This document shows positions 6,791 to 7,734 of a DNA stretch of 7,734 bases, piece by piece. The notes below the pieces were generated by a model. That model worked only from the letters and a program-made list of their open reading frames with translations. It was not told the origin of the DNA and ran no database searches. The translations under genes and the position numbers were made by a program. Source of the DNA: Candidatus Altimarinota bacterium (GTDB lineage Bacteria; Patescibacteriota; Gracilibacteria; BD1-5; UBA6164); contig JAMOOA010000150.1 of the NCBI GenBank assembly GCA_027066255.1, forward strand, positions 1 through 7,734. Direction: 5' to 3'. Numbering within the stretch: the stretch's first letter is position 1; each line of letters opens with the position of its first letter.

Positions 6791-7734
6791 CTAGTAAAGA
6801 TTATTCCAAGTTGATCCATCACAGCCTTGATGCTTATTAGTGGAAAAATTATATTTTATAGCTCACTTTATAGCAACGGTGCAAGCCTCTCCTCCATCTG
6901 CCACTCTAATAGTTCCGTTTACGTCAAGTTTAGTACCTGGAGCAACAGTATCGATTCAAATATTTCCAGTATCATCTATCTTTAAGCGTTCTTGACCATC
7001 TGTTCTAAAAGTGATATCAGAATTTACTACTGCATTTGCTTCATCAACAGCAAATTGAAAAACAGTGCCACCTGCTAGAATGCGAGCTTTAACTCCATCT
7101 GTTCTTTCAAGTTCAAGTTTTGCTGATGCTCATGTGTTTACAACATGTAGGTTCGATGTTGGAGTTGTTGTTCCAATACCAATATTTCCATCAACATCTA
7201 TCATAAAACGTTCTTGGAGGACTTTCGAACTATCTGCTACTTGTATGTAAAATTCTGAATCTGCAAAAGCAGCTCCCCCTTTTGAAGAGAGTCTTGCTGT
7301 AGTAACCCCTCCAACTTCATTTTGCCAAGCAAAACCCGGCCTTGCTCCTGCAGAACTTTGTTTATTATTGATGATGAATAAATCACGGGTTGCTGATGAA
7401 GTACGTGCATTAAGAACCATTTGTCCTCCATTTACAAGAGAGCCATTAAAGAAGAGATACTTTTCATAACCTGAATCTGCTGCATTTCTTGAGTTGATAC
7501 TAAAATCATTTCCATTTGCCTGGATTTCCCATTTTCCAACAGGTGAAACTTGGTCATTCTCAACAAATTCTATTTCTGGTCTTGGTCCATCTATACGAAT
7601 TCCTCATTGAGAGTTTGTTGCACTATTATGTTTGATATAAAGAGAAACTCCACTATCAGAGTCATTTATTATTTGAAGAGGACGTTCGCTACTCCCTGTT
7701 GAAGTTTGACGTATATCAATACCATCATTTGCTC
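6791..7734 (-). CDS. Fibre-like GNIGIG-repeat surface protein, C-terminal part
   Basis: The last 313 residues of a longer protein whose start lies beyond the right edge. The sequence is beta-rich, with Asn, Asp, Ser, Gly and Thr abundant. It carries repeat units of the kind R-x-x-I-D-x-x-G-N-I-G-I-x-T: RFMIDVDGNIGIGTTTP (visible residues 175-191) and RLKIDDTGNIGIDTVAP (249-265), each leading into a L-x-V strand. Such units occur in long fibrous surface and tail-fibre proteins. The C-terminus has a pair of cysteines in GEACTVAIKGAIKYNF and HQGCDGSTWNNLY (C284, C304), a capping module common at the end of such proteins. Four glycines are UGA: one in SQGG near visible residue 44, plus G201, G259 and G290. 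The stop is TAG at 6791-6793. No S74 chaperone triad was seen, and no phage genes are nearby, so a cellular surface fibre or adhesin is more likely than a phage tail part. The export signal is not visible because the N-terminus is missing. Confidence 0.75.

Noticed and set aside
6791..7734. Prophage tail-fibre gene
   Set aside because: No integrase, capsid, tail or lysis genes accompany it, and its neighbour is an SLH-anchored cell-surface protein; GNIGIG repeats also occur in cellular fibrous proteins.

Overview
This AT-rich window comes from a bacterium that reads UGA as glycine (NCBI code 25). Among known lineages this points to Absconditabacteria (SR1) or Gracilibacteria (BD1-5) of the Candidate Phyla Radiation. 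The evidence is internal. Seven of the eight predicted genes run past in-frame TGA, and the codon falls where families have an invariant glycine: the glycosyltransferase N-terminal Gly-Gly, its C-terminal GRGG and G-x-T-G motifs, and the glycine inside a zinc-binding HEFGH. Every gene whose end is visible stops at TAA or TAG. Under the standard code most of these genes look like piles of fragments. No marker gene here separates the two phyla.

Layout. (1) 1-141, minus: the start of an unrecognised acidic/polar protein. (2) 142-344: a non-coding leader with a TATAAT box, repeated short motifs and a palindrome. (3) 2833 down to 345, minus: a tight five-gene operon behind a good sigma-70-type promoter at 2910-2938. 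It holds four small secreted or membrane proteins of the type IV secretion pilin (TrbC/VirB2-like) kind, then a membrane-anchored zinc metallopeptidase resembling the anthrax lethal factor catalytic domain. Gaps are 8, 7, 9 and 23 bases. (4) 2990-4144, plus: a family 4 glycosyltransferase. (5) 4162-4197: a hairpin terminator serving both converging units. (6) 6741 down to 4210, minus: an 843-residue modular surface protein with signal peptide, W/GW repeats, an Ig-like domain, calcium-binding Asp repeats, a choice-of-anchor-U-like domain and three C-terminal S-layer homology domains. (7) 7734 down to 6791, minus: the C-terminal part of a fibre-like repeat protein with GNIGIG-type motifs, lying just upstream of the S-layer-type gene.

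Taken together this is a cell-surface locus: a pilin-like array with a protease, an S-layer-anchored multidomain protein, a fibre-like protein, and a glycosyltransferase that could decorate surface material. The co-transcription of the pilins and the protease is well supported by spacing and strand. A functional link between that operon and the S-layer/fibre genes is only inferred from proximity. No RNA genes, transposons, CRISPR arrays or phage structural modules were seen.
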